In this document: piece by piece, positions 41,036-64,000 of the stretch
How positions within the stretch are numbered: the stretch's first letter is position 1
Layout of the letters: each line of letters opens with the position of its first letter
Position numbers and translations under genes: made by a program
The notes under the pieces: generated by a model
The model's database searches: none
What the model saw: only the letters and a program-made list of their open reading frames with translations
What the model was told of the DNA's origin: nothing
Assembly (NCBI GenBank): GCA_000320545.1
Contig: ADNK01000048.1
Coordinates: 118,501-182,500 of the forward strand
DNA from: Bigelowiella natans CCMP2755
Lineage: Eukaryota; Cercozoa; Chlorarachniophyceae
Length of the DNA: 64,000 nt
Reading direction: 5' to 3'

Positions 41036-42966
41036 ACGGTGAATAAACGGTGAATCATGTAATAGTAACAATGGTGGCATGAGATGCTATGGCCACGAAT
41101 AGTATTCCGGATGGTGTAGCTGTCTATTCTGGCTTCTCCTACTACTTCCTGCTAACACTACTTCCTGCTAATACTACTACTACTACTACTGCTGCTGCTG
41201 TGCTGTACACGTACTCTGAGCTTTTGAAGAAAAGTACCAAACGGGACAGGATTTCTATGGCAAACGTTCAACCAAAGAGATGTGAAAACGTGCCAACAAC
41301 ATTCCCAACAACCAACACATAAAGGCTGACTAATAGACAGAGACACGGGGATGAGAAAGGGGAAGGGCTCGCATTCAGATCTAGCAGTATCACGTCGTCC
41401 AAGCCTTCTCGATTATATTACTGAATGTAGTAGAGATCTTCAAAGTTCTCGCAGTTTCCATTGGGAACCGTGAGCCCGGGATTGCCTTTATATATGTTCA
41501 GAACAAATCAATCATCTTTCGATTCAAATGCACAGCTTTCCAAAGAAGACTGATGATCTCGAGTGCGGGCAATTTTTTTCGAAAGAGTGACTATTTTCCT
41601 CGCTGACAAGCACCGCGTAATGGTGCGGTTGCTCTCTGCGCGTCGCTGTTGCATACGACATGTTGGTAGGGCGAAGATCAGAGGAAATTCGAATCTCAAG
41701 GAGGCATGTACTGGTTTCCATCCAGATGCAGCTGCTGCTGCTATACTGCTAATACCACTACTTTCACGACGAATCGGACGTCGGTAACACTATTATAACT
41801 ACTTTCCATGCAGCCGGGAGTCGGATGATACGTTTTGTACTCGATGCACGGGCTATCCTCGTGCTGAGATTATGCGAAGAGGAGGAGGAAGGAGGAGAAA
41901 GAGGGTTACATTATGAGGTGTAGAAGCTATCCAAACAGCAGGAGCAGCAGCATCAGCAGCGGTATCAATCGCACATTGACGCATTTGGAGATGTAAGCAG
42001 AAAGGAGTCGCTCCAAAGGGTCTCGAAGAAACACAGCTTTTCTCCTGATTATGGTGGTGAAGAAGAAGCAGAGAGAGAAGAATCCAAGTCATATTCACAC
42101 GCAGTAGCGCCAAAGTGACGAAATCGGAGTGATGGGGGGAGGGGGACGATGAGATTGACGATGATAAGAACGATTAAGTGATAAATGTGATTGAATCCAA
42201 AATAAGAACTTCTTCCCCATCTTTCTCTATCGTTTACCAAGAGCTATTTTTCATGATTGCATTTAGATCTGTGGTGGAATATCCAAGCTCTTCGGGTCTA
42301 CAACAGCGACAAATAGCAGTTATCCAGTCGATCAGTAAGGGCATCTCATTTAGATTGGGCTCTTTTTTGTGGGGACGTGTATAGTGTCTGTGCTACTTAC
42401 TGGCTAGCCCCAAGATCGTAAGGCGACTCCACTTCATTTAGCCTGTAAAATATAAAGAGTTTCAATTTGCATGTGCATATATAATGTGCGCGTGCGTGCG
42501 TGTGTGTATTGATACATAAGTATGTCTTAAGCCACACACAGAAGTGATGATGGTGATAATGATAATTATGATAATGGAGATGCTGCCTAAACGAGATGGC
42601 GATAATGATGATAATCAGTTGACACTGATGATGATGAGGATGATAATGATGATGATGATAGCGCTGCTGTTGCTGCCAGATACAACGAAAGTGTTATTGA
42701 TAATAGATGACCACAGGACGACTACCTATTAAATAGAAGCGCCATATTCGTGTTTGCATTCTTGTCTATACGGCACATCAGGAGCCTGAAGTACATCATC
42801 ATAGTTCCACGGCAACAATGAGCGAGTAGTTGTTGATGACGAGGATTACAATATCATCATATAATAACGGCGACTAAGGAGTGAATCTTGCTAAGTTTTC
42901 AGAGTGCTGTAACCATTGCGCTGTGTCCTTCAAAATGTCTTAGTTTTGAACATTACTTAAATGTTT
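41036..42966. other. Intergenic or non-coding stretch with trinucleotide repeats
   Basis: This 1.9-kb stretch has short (CTA/CTG)n tracts (41160-41215), GCA/GCT runs (41727-41750, 41936-41965) and a GAT-rich block (42545-42665). Several short ORFs on both strands (for example 41508-41787) have no domain and no consistent splice structure. It lies tail-to-tail between the unresolved plus gene and the membrane-protein gene, but lacks the CTAG/GCATGC character of the other convergent gaps. Confidence 0.4.
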
Positions 42967-44238
42967 TCAATCAAATTTTCGCAATGTTTCGAACCTCAGT
43001 TTGGGAACTATGAGCATGGACTCCAAGCCTCCATACCGTGGAATCTCCTCAACTAGCTCACTTGTTGCCTCTTTCTTCTCGTCACCAGAATTTGTTGTAT
43101 TCTCGCGGAGGAAAGTCTTCCAGTCACGCTTCCATTCGTCCGGTACTTCTGATTCATATGGCACTTCGTCCGAATCTTCGGTAGCTGCAAGTGGCTCTTC
43201 TTCAAACAAGCTCTCGAAGCCGTGCTGCCGAACATTGGTCTTTTTTTTCCCTCGATTCGGCTGAGCATCCTGAACAACGTCTTTCTCTTCAACATTCTCG
43301 TTCTCGCTGCTTCCTCCTCCTTGGGGAGTCGAGAATCCATGCTTTCGGACTTTCCTCTTCTTCTTGGCGTTCGACCTTTGGCTTAGCGATGACGATGAGG
43401 AAGACTCAGGCGATGTAGAAGCAGTCCTTGCAATAGATGCCTGCACGTCCTCCTCGTCTTCCTCAATTTCACTCTCTTCTCCGTGTTGTCCTGACCTCGT
43501 TCTTTTATCCCTTCCCTTTTCCTTGTTCTTATCCGCTCGGAGGTGGTCCCGGTTTTCCAAGGTTGATGAGGATGACGATGCTGCTTTATCAGTGCCATGC
43601 CTCTCGGAAGGAGCTCGTTCAGGTATTTTCTTTGCAACAGTGGCTTCATCATCGCTAACCGTTCCTCCATGAGTACCGGATTCTCTCACATACTGGGTTC
43701 TCTTTTGTTTGTGAGTGCCGCTAATGACTTCTTCATCTGGATCAGACCTTCTTGCAGCATCTGATGATGATGATAATGATGATGATGATGATGATGAGGA
43801 TGAGGAGGAGGATGAGGAGGAATCCGTGTTAGGATGAAGGATTTCTTGTGGGACAGGATGAGAGGATGCGATGCTGCTCGAAGGAGGCTGCTCTGGATCC
43901 TCCCCCTTTGATTTCTCGTGAAACTGATCTACAGGCACTGTCGGTATTGATTGATGGTCACGATGGGAGGTCGGGACCGCCTTCTGAACCGCCACAGCCA
44001 CAAAGAACACCGGCGAAGCAATGAAGACGGCGAACGCCATGATTATGAACAACCTCGTGAGATTCAACGATGGCAGTTGCGCTAACAGGGTTGAAATCTT
44101 GGAGCATATAGATTGTGTGCCAGACGCGCTAGTTCTCTTCGTATTTGAACCGAGCGTCGACGGCGGACGTTGGAACTGGCGGTCCCAGCGCTTGAGGTAC
44201 TGCTTTATCCAAGCTCCTGCTGACGACGACGACCACAT
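42967..44238 (-). CDS. Predicted single-pass (type II) membrane protein, Ser/Glu-rich, unknown function
   Basis: This is a single open frame of 423 codons. The N-terminus is short and basic (WSSSSAGAWIKQYLKRWDRQ). One strong transmembrane segment lies at about residues 63-86 (LFIIMAFAVFIASPVFFVAVAV). A long hydrophilic domain follows, with Ser runs, Asp/Glu clusters and repeated Arg/Lys patches. Two short similar motifs, RKHGFSTP and VRQHGFESL, recur about 40 residues apart. The end (IPRYGGLESMLIVPKLRFETL) is more globular-looking. No enzyme signature is seen. A glycosyltransferase-like type II topology is possible but no catalytic domain is present. Lack of introns contrasts with its neighbours. 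Confidence 0.55.
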   Translation of the reverse strand: MWSSSSAGAWIKQYLKRWDRQFQRPPSTLGSNTKRTSASGTQSICSKISTLLAQLPSLNLTRLFIIMAFAVFIASPVFFVAVAVQKAVPTSHRDHQSIPTVPVDQFHEKSKGEDPEQPPSSSIASSHPVPQEILHPNTDSSSSSSSSSSSSSSSLSSSSDAARRSDPDEEVISGTHKQKRTQYVRESGTHGGTVSDDEATVAKKIPERAPSERHGTDKAASSSSSTLENRDHLRADKNKEKGRDKRTRSGQHGEESEIEEDEEDVQASIARTASTSPESSSSSSLSQRSNAKKKRKVRKHGFSTPQGGGSSENENVEEKDVVQDAQPNRGKKKTNVRQHGFESLFEEEPLAATEDSDEVPYESEVPDEWKRDWKTFLRENTTNSGDEKKEATSELVEEIPRYGGLESMLIVPKLRFETLRKFD

Positions 44239-45593
44239 GGCTACGTGACAGTGATAACACTGCTGCTGTATCCAAGTGGAAGATCAAGTGAAGCTTGGGA
44301 TCGGGTATGCATGACGTGGTTTCATGACGGCGTGCTGATCAATTGACGTCAGAGGAGGAGAAGCAGTACAAGGAGAAGCAGAGCACGCAGAAGATAGGCA
44401 AAAAGATTTAGTACTTTCAGGATAAAAAAACCGTTTCTTGACTTTGCTGACTATCGACCGCAGTCTTTTATCAAATAATACATTTTTACTGGATCTACAA
44501 CGATCTACTTCGTTCAAGAAATATCGTAATCTTTTTTGCCAAAACTGAAAACCATCATTCCAGTATGAAAAGGGGAAATTAATGTTGCCGTTGTTAATAT
44601 TTACTCTGCGACATTGTTCATTCTATTGCTGCTGATTCGTAGGTAATTTTGCCAAATCAAATGTTTATGATTAGATTACTTTATGTACAAATGTCAAATT
44701 CTTAAGAAAAATATTTCGGAACCTGCTTCAAAGTTTAGGTAGCCAAAGGAAAATATAGGGGATTCGTGGAAGTTTGGGGCTTTGAGAGGGGAAATTGAAA
44801 CACAAAATCTCTTTAAAAATTTCCTTCCATTATAATAGAAGCGAGGAATTCTCTCTTTTGATAAATAGAGCGATAGCGTTACACCAAAAAGCACACAATT
44901 GTACACATTCTCTGAATATGAGCCGTTTGCATTCTCCGAGCCATTGTTGATTCTGAATTGGGATGGCAGGTGTTCGTTCTTCGGATGAGAGTTGTCCTCC
45001 TATTTTTTTTTCTTTATCACATGATAGTTATTGTCTTCCACCCAGATCCCTGGGCATTTATAGTTCCTTTGTTTTGATTTCTAGAGGTATTTCTGGCTCA
45101 CACGTGAACTTCGCAGAGGTTATCTACCTTGCTATCGTGCGTACCGTCATAAAATATTTTGAGACGTAAGCTAAGAATGAAGTTGTTTTACAGGTATTTG
45201 TCGTTAGATCTCCCAATTCTTAGATCTAAATCCGAGCATCATTTCTTCTTCTTCGTCTGCCCCCCCCCCGGTTCTCCTGGGATTCTATTTCCTGTCGTTA
45301 CAGGGGACATTTTGGGAAAATTCTAAAGGAGAAGAGTGGGGAAGGACCAACTTGAACATTAGAAGAAAGTGGGACCATTGGATCAATTGTATGCGCATTG
45401 GGGGTTGAGTTAATTCCAGATTGGCACAACAATCCTCTTTTCTTTGGTAATTTTCGTGAGGTCATAGTTTTTCGAAGAGAAGAAGCTACATATAATAGCG
45501 ATCCTTCGGTTGTAAGCGAATTCGAAGGAAGTACGATTTACTAGTTCAACAAGGCAAGATTTACGACGAATCTCAAGCTTCGAGCTCTAGATA
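44239..45593. other. Divergent intergenic region
   Basis: This head-to-head gap is 1.35 kb. An open frame at 44963-45169 (68 codons) has no recognisable feature and could be chance or an upstream exon. No repeat island is present; a CT/TTC-rich patch and a C9 run lie near 45240-45270. Confidence 0.35.
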
Positions 45594-46583
45594 ATGCAAC
45601 TGTGTGCACAGGATAAAATATGGGACGATAACAAAGCAAAAACCAGTGAAATAGACTTTCCCGGTCGAAAGAGACGTAGATCTTCTCCTCAAAGAACATT
45701 TTATAACGATAACAGAGAAGACAAATTCGTCAGAGAGAAACGAAGGAGGAGAAAGCTCCGACTCTCTAGAATGGGTGTCGGAAATTCACGTATGCCTTCT
45801 GAATTATCCTTAGAGGCCTTCAATTTTATTCCCTCTCAGCCACCTAAAATTTTGCCCAAATCTAAGCTGATTAGCAACAGCCCAACCTCAACTATAATAC
45901 ATGGAGGGTTGAAAAGTGATTTACATACTGATGTAAAACAGCAAGACGAAAACACTTGCCCTCCATCGCTAGGTATGGACTGTTTGAACATGAAAACTAT
46001 TGGCGAGTTTGAGATAATATCAAAGTCCCCCCTCTCTTATACGGAAGGGCTTTCGCGTCGTCTTGTGCATACAAATCGGAAGCGGAAAAAGGTTACGGAT
46101 TGGACAGAGGGGAAGTCTGTGAACAAACCTATCCAACCGAAGCGCCTCCGTTTCGACGAGACTATCCCTCAACGCCACTCAAATGTCTCCCCTGTCCATC
46201 CTTTCCCAAATATATCTTCGTTTGCATCCTCGTCATTTCAGCATGGGACTGCAAGAAGAAGCTGTTTTCTCGACGAAGATTACCGGGGAAGGACAAATCC
46301 ATTCTCGTCATCCTCATCATCCTCGCTGTACGATTTTGCTCCTGACAGCCTGCAGCATCACAGGGGAGCTGGTGCTCTTAGACTAGGCAAATCAGAAGTC
46401 AAATCTACCCCAAAGCTCTCCAGGACATCGGCAGTGCAGATGCAGACTGAGGATGATAGCAGCAGTCCAACTCGCTGCACTTCTTTTTCAAGAGCAGCCA
46501 GCATAGATAATTATCTCAGATATGAGGTCTTGGGAATGAAAAATATGTTGAGGTCATCACGGGGGGATATTGGATACAGATAA
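45594..46583 (+). CDS. Basic, Ser-rich predicted nuclear protein of unknown function
   Basis: The 329-codon frame appears intronless. It has two dense basic clusters near the N-terminus (GRKRRRSSPQ and REKRRRRKLRLSR) and a third mid-protein (NRKRKKVTDW), consistent with nuclear localisation. Ser-rich stretches (SSSSSSSLYDF, SSFASSSF) and predicted disorder dominate. Short motifs such as FEIISKSPLSY and KRLRFDET might be kinase or docking sites. No domain is recognised. Confidence 0.5.
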   Translation: MQLCAQDKIWDDNKAKTSEIDFPGRKRRRSSPQRTFYNDNREDKFVREKRRRRKLRLSRMGVGNSRMPSELSLEAFNFIPSQPPKILPKSKLISNSPTSTIIHGGLKSDLHTDVKQQDENTCPPSLGMDCLNMKTIGEFEIISKSPLSYTEGLSRRLVHTNRKRKKVTDWTEGKSVNKPIQPKRLRFDETIPQRHSNVSPVHPFPNISSFASSSFQHGTARRSCFLDEDYRGRTNPFSSSSSSSLYDFAPDSLQHHRGAGALRLGKSEVKSTPKLSRTSAVQMQTEDDSSSPTRCTSFSRAASIDNYLRYEVLGMKNMLRSSRGDIGYR

Positions 46584-47809
46584 AAGCAGTATAATAGAAG
46601 GGCCATCTCTCAAGAAATGTTAAAAGTGTACTTATTTCTATTATCTGCCATTATTTGGCTTGCTAACCCCCTGCATCTTAAACTCTGCCCCCATTAGGAT
46701 TTTAAATCCTATCAAAAGTAAGAATCATAAGAAAGAAATGACTTTGCCAGTCAGTCGAATATAGAATAGTTGATAAATGTCCTGATAAATGTCCAGGAAT
46801 GAATGAGCAATATTTTGCTACATGTACAGTTTCAGTAATGGATAAACCATCTTATCTAAAACATACTATCTTAGAATAGCATGCCTTAAACTGCAAAGAA
46901 TATGTCTAGATGTGTAAAACCATACGTCTCTTGTAAATAAAATTATTATTTCGTGATATATACCTAGATGTATTTTATTCGCTCAATATGGACGACTGAG
47001 TCGATCATACATGAAGTTGCAAAGTCGCGGCTTTGCACTGTCAATCTGCACAGCACCTAGCTTGAGGCGGGGCGACAAAAAATTTGGATAAACCTTCTTG
47101 TATTGTAGTTGCACCACTACATGTAGCGCGCTCTAGCTAGCTAGCGCTGCTACAACTTGCTCTGCGAGGGACTGCTAGACGTCAAGATAAAGTAGTCGTT
47201 GTAAAGTCGTCTCGACGTTTGTGATTGACGGTAGCTGAACTACAGTATGCTAGTATGTTTGTCCAGTGTGTACATCTTGTCAGACACGTACATACACGCT
47301 ATGCAAGCTGCACACCAGTCTAGCTAGCTAGTACTAGAGTAGTGCTGCTGTACTACACATATCGACAAGCTAGCACGACAGCTCGCGATGAGACACATGC
47401 TACATTGCTAGCTAGCTAGATTGGTGTAGCGTGCCAACTTAGTAGATTGCATGCGGCCCAAAACGACTGCATAAGATTTTCTAGATTATACGGCACATGC
47501 ATTGTGTTGTTATGATGTGTTTTACTAGATCACCGTCGATAGTACGCACTGCCAGCACCATCTAGACCATACGTGCATTTTGCATGCTAGTTTTGGCATG
47601 CACGCATCGACCGGCGCAACGCATACCGTGCGGCGATATAGCGATGCACATACACATCACATTAAAATACGTACGAGTGTGTACCGATGAATGACTAGTA
47701 GCGTGCATGTGCGATCCTATGCAATTACCACCATCCACATCAAAAAATGCCGGAGATCTACTAGCTACCCTATGTAGAGACACCACAAGAACGATGGCCC
47801 TACCTAGAC
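46584..47809. other. Convergent intergenic island
   Basis: This is the tail-to-tail gap between the basic protein gene and the HRQ1-like helicase. From about 46980 it is the clearest CTAG island: CTAGCTAGCTAGC near 47133, CTAGCTAGCTAGTACTAG near 47323 and GCTAGCTAGCTAGA near 47410. GCATGCACGC and TGTAGC words are also frequent. No gene is supported, and no copy of the 35-nt element was found. Confidence 0.6.
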
Positions 47810-60025
<12,216 letters not shown>

Positions 60026-60136
60026 CGACGTAGCTGCGAATGAGAGCGTCGAAACTAAATGTTGACCACTAATATTTAATGATAAATTACAAAGGTACGC
60101 GTTGTAATTGATCCTGGGGGCTAGAATTCCACCACC
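60026..60136. promoter_or_regulatory. Compact head-to-head spacer (111 bp), probable bidirectional promoter
   Basis: If the tentative HRQ1 start (60025, minus) is right, only 111 bp separate it from the plus-strand ATG at 60137, which has the strong context CCACCATGG. No core motif is claimed. Confidence 0.35.
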
Positions 60137-60186
60137 ATGGCAGCAAATGTCAAAGGGTATGAACTACACACACACATATAAATAAA

Positions 60187-60225
<39 letters not shown>

Positions 60226-63200
60226 CGAATCACCTTCCGTCGCTCAGATAAGTTGAACAAAAATGTAGGGGAGAATTGGAAACTCCACGTACCAACTACG
60301 ATCGCCGGAAAAATGCTCGGGGAATCTTAGCTACAAGCATTATTCTAACATTGGATAGCACTCAAATAAACAAGTAATACGATTGTTTTCTTCGTCACAC
60401 TTGTAGCTTGAGATATTCAGACAAGATGATTATTCCTTTCCAGAATTAAAAATGACTTCATGTGGGGAGTTGGTAAAAAACCAAACTCCAGAAAACGGCC
60501 GAGGTCACACATATCGATAACCGGTTTCATAGAAATTATGATGGATAGTGTGCGCGCAGAGGTAACTGAGATGTCAAGCATTGTTCTTATGTGTTCAACA
60601 TCTGAGAAGATATTTGTGAATCAGGATTTCAATGCATCAAGGGAGGAAATGATTTCGTCCCTTATGGAACTTTTCGACCAGATGGATTTAGATGGGAACG
60701 GGACTCTGGACTTCAAAGAGTTCTTAGCAACAATAGTTCATCTTGGCTTATCTGGTGCCGACAAGCTCGTTCTCAATCCTATCAAGCAATACGTCGAAGG
60801 GCCATGCGAGAAAAATCAGAGGAATCCAACAAAGCAATTTTGCAAATATATCCCATCACTAAATAGGGTGATGATCAAGGAAGGCCAAGCAGGAGTCATA
60901 AAGTTCGTCGATGTGGACAATTTCAAAAAAGTGAAGAAGGCAATAAATCTGGACCAAAAAGGAATTCTCGGGTGCGAATTTATAGATATGGGAAGCGAGA
61001 CCCAAAACCTGATAGCCACTGCAACCACCCAACATCTGACTTTCTGGGGCAATCTGCACACTAGCCGTGTCACTATGATGGATGAGATCATGACACGTCA
61101 GCCGCAAACCTGCATCAAGTGGATTTCCAAAGCCAACGCACTGTTCACAGGCACTTCGACTGGGAGAGTGCATTGGTGGAAGGTATCAATAGAGAATGGG
61201 AAGGGCTCAAAGGGTAAATGCAGTCGGACCAGGGTACTGCATACTTTCCAGGGACACGAGGGCGTCGTGACCGCCATCCAGATGATTCCGAGTATGGACC
61301 TGTTACTTACAGCATCCCTTGATACCACAGTGAGGCTTTGGGATCTGGTAAAGAGGAAAGAAAAGTTCAAGTTTTGTGGCCACAATGCAGGGGTGGTAGA
61401 CTTGGCGTACTCTGAAGAATACAGATTCTTGCTTTCCGCTGGAATCGATCATGACGTCTGCGTATGGAGCCCCTTTGCTGATAGGCTCGTCTTCAAACTC
61501 AAAGGGCACGGATCGCCCCTAGTTGGCGTTGAGTTTGTAACCGGCACCCCGCAGATTGTCACCGCGGATGCAGAGGGATGGATCAAAATATGGGATGCAA
61601 GAAACTTCGCTTGCGTCCAAACATTTCTTACGACAAACAAAATCTGCGGCTTTGCAACCACCTCAGTGAAACATAAGCGGATGCTTGTCTCGAGTCTATG
61701 GAGCATCTTTTCCTTCGACCAGGAGGGGGGACCCTATTGTAAGATCGAAGGGGAGGATAAGGAAACTATGGTAGTCTACAATGAGAAACTGCTCAGCTTC
61801 CTGACCGGGGGTGTGGAGATGGTCAAGGTCTGGAATGCCCTCAACGGAAAAATTGTCAAGATGTTCCGTGGATTGGTCAAGGACGATATATCTTGCATGT
61901 GTTTAGATCAGAGAGGGAGAAAATTCATCATCGGTACCCTCTCGGGTCAGCTGGAAGTTTATAACTACCAGAATGGTCAGCATATGAAGACCTTGCAAGG
62001 CCACAAAGGCGAGATCATCCACCTGGCGTACGGGGTGAATTCCACGTTGTTGGTTTCGATCGGCGCGGATCACATCATTCAAGTTCATGACGAGGGCCCA
62101 GTCGAGCGCTCCCCTGTGCTGGTAACGATTCCTGTGCATTTGGAGGATAGAGTGGAGATCCTCGGATACGATGTATCATTTACCATGCGTCTGGTTGCGT
62201 TGGGATGTAACGACGGATCCTTGCATATTTGGGATATCGACACAGGGAAGCTTGAGCATACATTCCACGAGGTTAAGGATCGATCTTGCGTTAAGTTTCT
62301 GGGAAATCTTCCCTTAATCGCTGCTGCTGATGAAGAGGGAGAGGTGAAGGTGTATGTGGTGCGCCCTTGGAACACACATACCCATCATTGCATGGCCAGC
62401 TTCCAAAATACCCCTTCGGACGAAGCCGACGAGGAAGGGGAGATTCCTCACATTACCTCCCTAGCGTTTTCAGGCTCCTCAAACACAATATTCACAGGAG
62501 AAGATAATGGCTGGATAAAGGCCTGGGATATCTCCGCTTTCGTAAACAAGATAGGTCTGGTTCCTATCAAGGTGAAAGATGACATGAATTGCAACCCATT
62601 GCACTTGCTGTCGGACTTCTGTAACACCACAACCGGCGCCCTCTCCTCCGTTCCGTATGGGCGCATGGATATTAAGCCCCTCTGGAAGAAAGACATAAAT
62701 ATGAAGGTGAGGACGATTCAAGTTAGCGAAAATCCCCAGCACCTGCTGCTAACACCACTAGACACGTCCGCCCCCACGCTCCTCAGCTTCGAGGGCAAGA
62801 TAATCGGAAAATTGAAAAAATCATCATTGTTCAAGGCGCTCAATGAGGTACGGTAACGAACATTTGTGCCCTTAAGTAGATACTGATGCTTCGTGATTTG
62901 CCACAGAAGAAGAGCATGTGGGACTTCCACCCCGACGTGGAGGCGCTTCATCACAAATCCAAGTGTAGAATGGATGCAGTAACAAAGCAAATCGAAGCGG
63001 AATCTAAGAATAAAGGAGCAGGATTGGTACTGCGCCCCATCGAGAGAGATAAGTATCTTCATGTGCTGATTTTGTGGCATTTTCAGACCGCCAATACAAC
63101 AACCGGCAGCGGCCAGTCTAGTGACTTCCAAAAGCTCAAGGAGAACATGCTCGCCAGAATTAGTACGATATACAACGCCATTTTTAAGTCTTCGGAGATT

Positions 63201-63893
63201 TGACAAGATATACGCTTTCGTCGTGTGTTGTTATTCTTAACAGGTCTGGAAGCTATCTCCGAGTCAAAGCTTGTGGATCCTGCACCCCCGAAAAGAGCCC
63301 ATCCTCCAAAGAGACCCGATCCCATCACGAGAACTCGGCAGTTGTGGAAAGGTTTTGATTATTTCCCTGAAACTATGCTGTGGAGAGACTGCTCATTCCT
63401 CACTTTCTTGCAGCGAAAAAAAGCCGCGAACCATTTCAAGTCCCTGCCCTTGGCGAAACGGGCAGAGCGGAGATACTCCGTAAGAAGATGATGGAGATGA
63501 AAGGGAGGCCCTCGAGCATACTGACTCGAATAGGAAAGTCACTGACTGGAGAGGATTATTTCCGTAACGTCTCACCTCCTTCTCGGAAATCGCAACCGTT
63601 GCACGTGACACTCAAGAACAGCAAGTAAGCTCTCTATCATCGAAAGTTTTACGCTGTGCCGTCCATTTTTTTCATTCTCTTGTTGCCACACTATCGTAGA
63701 GGAAGGACGTCATCGCAAGTCTCCGAGACTCGAGGAAACTTTGCGCTCGAGAAGGGGGTTGCTGAGAGCATGAATGAATCGCAAAGGTATGCAGCGCTCA
63801 ACCTCCATGAAGCTATGATGACGCTGTGACTGATGGGAACCAAACAGACGAAGGCGCATTTCAATAGAATCGCAAGATGCAACTGATTTGTAA
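60137..63893 (+). CDS. EF-hand plus WD40-repeat protein (CFAP337/WDR49/WDY-like)
   Basis: Eight exons with matching phases are seen: 60137-60156, 60444-62847, 62907-63026, 63087-63162, 63244-63351, 63414-63624, 63700-63786 and 63848-63893 (about 1023 residues). The start lies in CCACCATGG context. An EF-hand with a canonical loop (DLDGNGTLDFKE) sits near residue 90. About twelve WD40 blades follow in two propellers, for example GHEGVVTAIQMIPSMDLLLTA, TVRLWDL, IDHDVCVWSP, IKIWDAR, MVKVWNAL, SLHIWDID and GWIKAWDIS. The tail (from 62907) is basic and Pro-rich, with WDFHPDVEALHHKSK. This architecture matches the WDR49/WDR64/EFCAB8 group, including the axonemal protein CFAP337; a ciliary role is inferred. 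The tail is encoded by small exons that a single-ORF view misses. Confidence 0.88.
60187..60222. repeat. (TA)n microsatellite in intron 1
   Basis: A TA repeat of about 18 units lies inside the first intron (60157-60443) of the EF-hand/WD40 gene. Confidence 0.9.
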
Positions 63894-64000
63894 TTTGCAC
63901 ACAACTTACATTGCTCATTACCTTTCATAGATTACTGCTACTAAATGACACTACATGTGTGTGTGTGTGTGTGTGTGCGCGCGCGCGCGCGCGCACGCAT
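63894..64000. repeat. Intergenic end of window with (TG)n-(CG)n microsatellite
   Basis: This is sequence after the WD40 gene stop. A compound TG then GC repeat begins at about 63955 and runs to the window edge. No gene is visible. Confidence 0.85.

Noticed and set aside
41089-41322. Plus ORF MATNSIPDGVAVYSG...
   Set aside because: It runs through trinucleotide repeats (Thr and Ala runs), lacks any feature, and has no link to neighbouring exons.

Overview
The window is nuclear DNA from an intron-rich eukaryotic microbe with alternating coding strands. Almost every gene is split into many short exons (21-350 nt) by short GT-AG introns, with a few GC-AG introns. A calcium-dependent protein kinase and an FLZ-like zinc finger are plant/alga-type genes, while a CSPP1-like spindle/basal-body protein and an EF-hand/WD40 axonemal-type protein suggest a flagellated cell. 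My best but weakly held guess is a flagellate alga of the chlorarachniophyte type (Bigelowiella-like). Taxonomy is inference; nothing in the window fixes it.

Layout, left to right: 3' part of a transportin-like karyopherin (+, 1-2088); CDPK (-, 3008-6170); TIM23-like mitochondrial translocase (+, 6993-9435); PH-domain protein (-, 10162-13561); nucleotide-sugar transporter (+, 14408-16296); WDR55/Jip5 (-, 17581-20573); a 12-kb CSPP1-like coiled-coil gene (+, 20943-33162); FLZ-like zinc-finger protein (-, 35019-36378); small unknown gene (+, 36535-37041); CFIm25/NUDT21 (+, 37124-38873); an incompletely resolved gene (+, to 41035); single-pass membrane protein (-, 42967-44238); basic Ser-rich protein (+, 45594-46583); a 12-kb HRQ1-type RecQ4-like helicase (-, 47810-60025); and an EF-hand/WD40 protein (+, 60137-63893). 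Many of these have no single long ORF. I recovered them by joining exons at splice sites with matching phase and checking that family motifs continue across the joins.

Two structural features stand out. First, strands alternate almost perfectly, so intergenic gaps are either head-to-head (often only 110-160 bp, probable shared promoters) or tail-to-tail. Tail-to-tail gaps (about 2.1-3.0, 9.4-10.16, 16.3-17.5, 33.2-34.1 and 46.6-47.8 kb, plus a similar stretch at 39.0-39.9 kb) hold DNA of a distinct kind, rich in CTAG, GCTAGC, GCATGC and TGCA words and poor in microsatellites. Three of them carry one copy each of a conserved ungapped 35-nt element, all in the same orientation. Second, long dinucleotide microsatellites (GA, CA, TA) crowd the introns of WDR55, CSPP1-like and HRQ1. 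Trinucleotide repeats enter coding sequence as poly-Ala, poly-Ser and Asn/Thr runs.

The genes cover unrelated housekeeping roles (nuclear import, mitochondrial import, Golgi transport, ribosome biogenesis, mRNA 3' processing, DNA repair, cytoskeleton). No operon, mobile element, CRISPR array, rRNA or tRNA was recognised.
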